Notes under the pieces: model-generated
What the model was told of the DNA's origin: nothing
The model's input: the letters and a program-made list of their open reading frames with translations, nothing else
The model's database searches: none
Shown here: one piece after another, positions 4,972 to 5,646 of the stretch
Numbering within the stretch: position 1 is the first letter of the stretch
Layout of the letters: the number at the start of each line of letters is the position of its first letter
Assembly (NCBI GenBank): GCA_023434265.1
Contig: JAEYTA010000138.1
Span: 1-5,646 of the forward strand
Source of the DNA: Pseudomonadota bacterium
Lineage (GTDB): Bacteria > Pseudomonadota > Alphaproteobacteria > Caulobacterales > Caulobacteraceae
DNA length: 5,646 nt
Direction: 5' to 3'
Program-made: the position numbers and the translations under genes

Positions 4972-5646
4972 ATGATACTGACCTGCCCGTCCTGCGCCAC
5001 CAGCTATTTCGCCCCCGACGACGCCATCGGGCCGCAGGGCCGCATGGTCCGCTGCAAGACCTGCAAGCACACCTGGCGCGCCAGCCTCGAGGAGCCGCTG
5101 GAGCTGTCGGCGACGGCCGCCACGGAGCCGTCCGGCTTCGGCCGGCGCGAAGAGCCGGCGACCGAATCCCTGGCCGAGACCCCGGCGCCCGAGCTGCCGC
5201 GCGCCTTCCGCGCCCGCGCGGAGCAGCAGCGCCGCCTGCGCCGCGCCGCCGCTCATGGCGTGGTGTGGGCCGGCATCGCCTCGGGCTTCGCCGTGCTCCT
5301 CGCCGCCGCCTGGCTGTTCCGGGTCGAGGTGGTCGAGACCGTGCCGCGCACGGCCGCCGCCTACGCCGCCGTCGGCCTGACCGTGAACCCGACCGGGCTC
5401 GACTTCGAGGCGGTCAACGCCCGGCCGCTGGCCGCCGATCCGGGCCGCATCCTCGTGTCGGGCGCGCTGCGCAACGTGCGCGAGGACGAGCGCGTCGCCC
5501 CGCCGGTCCGCGTCGCCCTGCTCGACGCCCACGGGGCCGAGATCGGCCACGCCGTGGTGCGCATCGACGCCGCCCCGGTGCTGCCCGGCAAGGTCCAGGG
5601 CTTCGCCGCCCTGATCGCCGATCCCGGGGCGCGGGCGCAGGGCATC
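4972..5646 (+). CDS. Zinc-ribbon (MJ0042-type) DUF3426 membrane protein, 3' end outside window
   Basis: The frame runs 225 codons from ATG 4972 and is still open at the window edge, so the protein is incomplete. The N-terminus is a zinc ribbon with Cys5/Cys8 and Cys28/Cys31. It has the layout ILTCPSC, then GRMVRCKTCKHTW, typical of MJ0042-type fingers. A linker rich in Pro, Glu and Ala follows (about 37-93), then one membrane segment at about 95-115. A domain from about 117 opens with VETVPRTAAAYAAVGLTVN and PTGLDF and continues with the VSGALRN and VALLDAHG strands, as in DUF3426. The zinc ribbon is predicted to be cytoplasmic and the DUF3426 domain periplasmic. The molecular function of the family is not established. 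I recall this gene lying beside ftsEX in alphaproteobacteria, so a tie to division or envelope regulation is plausible. No strong Shine-Dalgarno sequence precedes the ATG; the start is supported by the CxxC finger beginning at once. Confidence 0.9.
   Translation, partial: MILTCPSCATSYFAPDDAIGPQGRMVRCKTCKHTWRASLEEPLELSATAATEPSGFGRREEPATESLAETPAPELPRAFRARAEQQRRLRRAAAHGVVWAGIASGFAVLLAAAWLFRVEVVETVPRTAAAYAAVGLTVNPTGLDFEAVNARPLAADPGRILVSGALRNVREDERVAPPVRVALLDAHGAEIGHAVVRIDAAPVLPGKVQGFAALIADPGARAQGI

Noticed and set aside
4905..5000. N-terminal extension of ftsE up to 5000, including a CADC sequence
   Set aside because: It would overlap the divergent gene start and precedes the usual FtsE N-terminus; ATG 4904 gives a normal length.
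4963..5550. Minus-strand open frame of 195 codons at the right end
   Set aside because: It is antisense to the zinc-ribbon/DUF3426 gene, whose CxxC pairs, membrane segment and domain are clear.
1..5646. New defence, toxin-antitoxin or mobile multigene system
   Set aside because: No integrase, transposase, nuclease-effector, CRISPR or toxin-like gene is present; every sizeable gene except the lipoprotein belongs to a recognised housekeeping or repair family.

Overview
The window looks like chromosomal DNA from a high-GC alphaproteobacterium, most probably a member of the Caulobacterales (Caulobacter/Brevundimonas/Phenylobacterium type). This rests on the GC-rich codon use, the conserved block of a divergent zinc-ribbon/DUF3426 gene, ftsE, ftsX, a DUF218 gene and plsC, and an interspersed palindromic repeat built on CCTTCTCCCC/GGGGAGAAGG. 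The genus assignment is inference; no rRNA or other marker gene is present.

Left part, plus strand (1-1305). The window opens inside the 3' end of a ligase-associated Lhr-type DEXH-box helicase gene. It is followed by pdeM, the metallophosphoesterase of the same ligase-associated DNA-damage-response cluster. The helicase stop and the pdeM start are separated by an inverted-repeat element of about 150 bp (424-570). That element brings the pdeM Shine-Dalgarno sequence with it, buried in a hairpin stem. A 7-bp direct repeat, CGATGAG, carries the helicase stop in its left copy and the pdeM start in its right copy. This junction is the most interesting non-coding signal in the window.

Middle (1342-1968, plus). 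A single gene encodes a small lipoprotein of unknown function. It is visibly less GC-rich than its neighbours and ends in a 7-bp convergent overlap with plsC.

Right part (1962-4904, minus; 4972-5646, plus). A tightly packed minus-strand operon reads ftsE, ftsX, DUF218/YdcF-like protein, plsC, with junctions of -4, +9 and +1 bp. FtsEX is the divisome ABC-type complex that controls peptidoglycan hydrolysis. The DUF218 membrane protein belongs to a family with members linked to envelope biogenesis, and PlsC makes phosphatidic acid for membrane phospholipids, so the operon appears to serve envelope growth and division. Across a 67-bp divergent spacer lies the start of a membrane protein with an N-terminal zinc ribbon and a DUF3426 domain, cut off by the window end.

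The genes are recognisable families in a familiar arrangement. I see no CRISPR array, tRNA, rRNA, integrase, toxin-antitoxin pair or new multigene defence system. The points worth following up are the repeat element at the helicase/pdeM junction and the unassigned lipoprotein.
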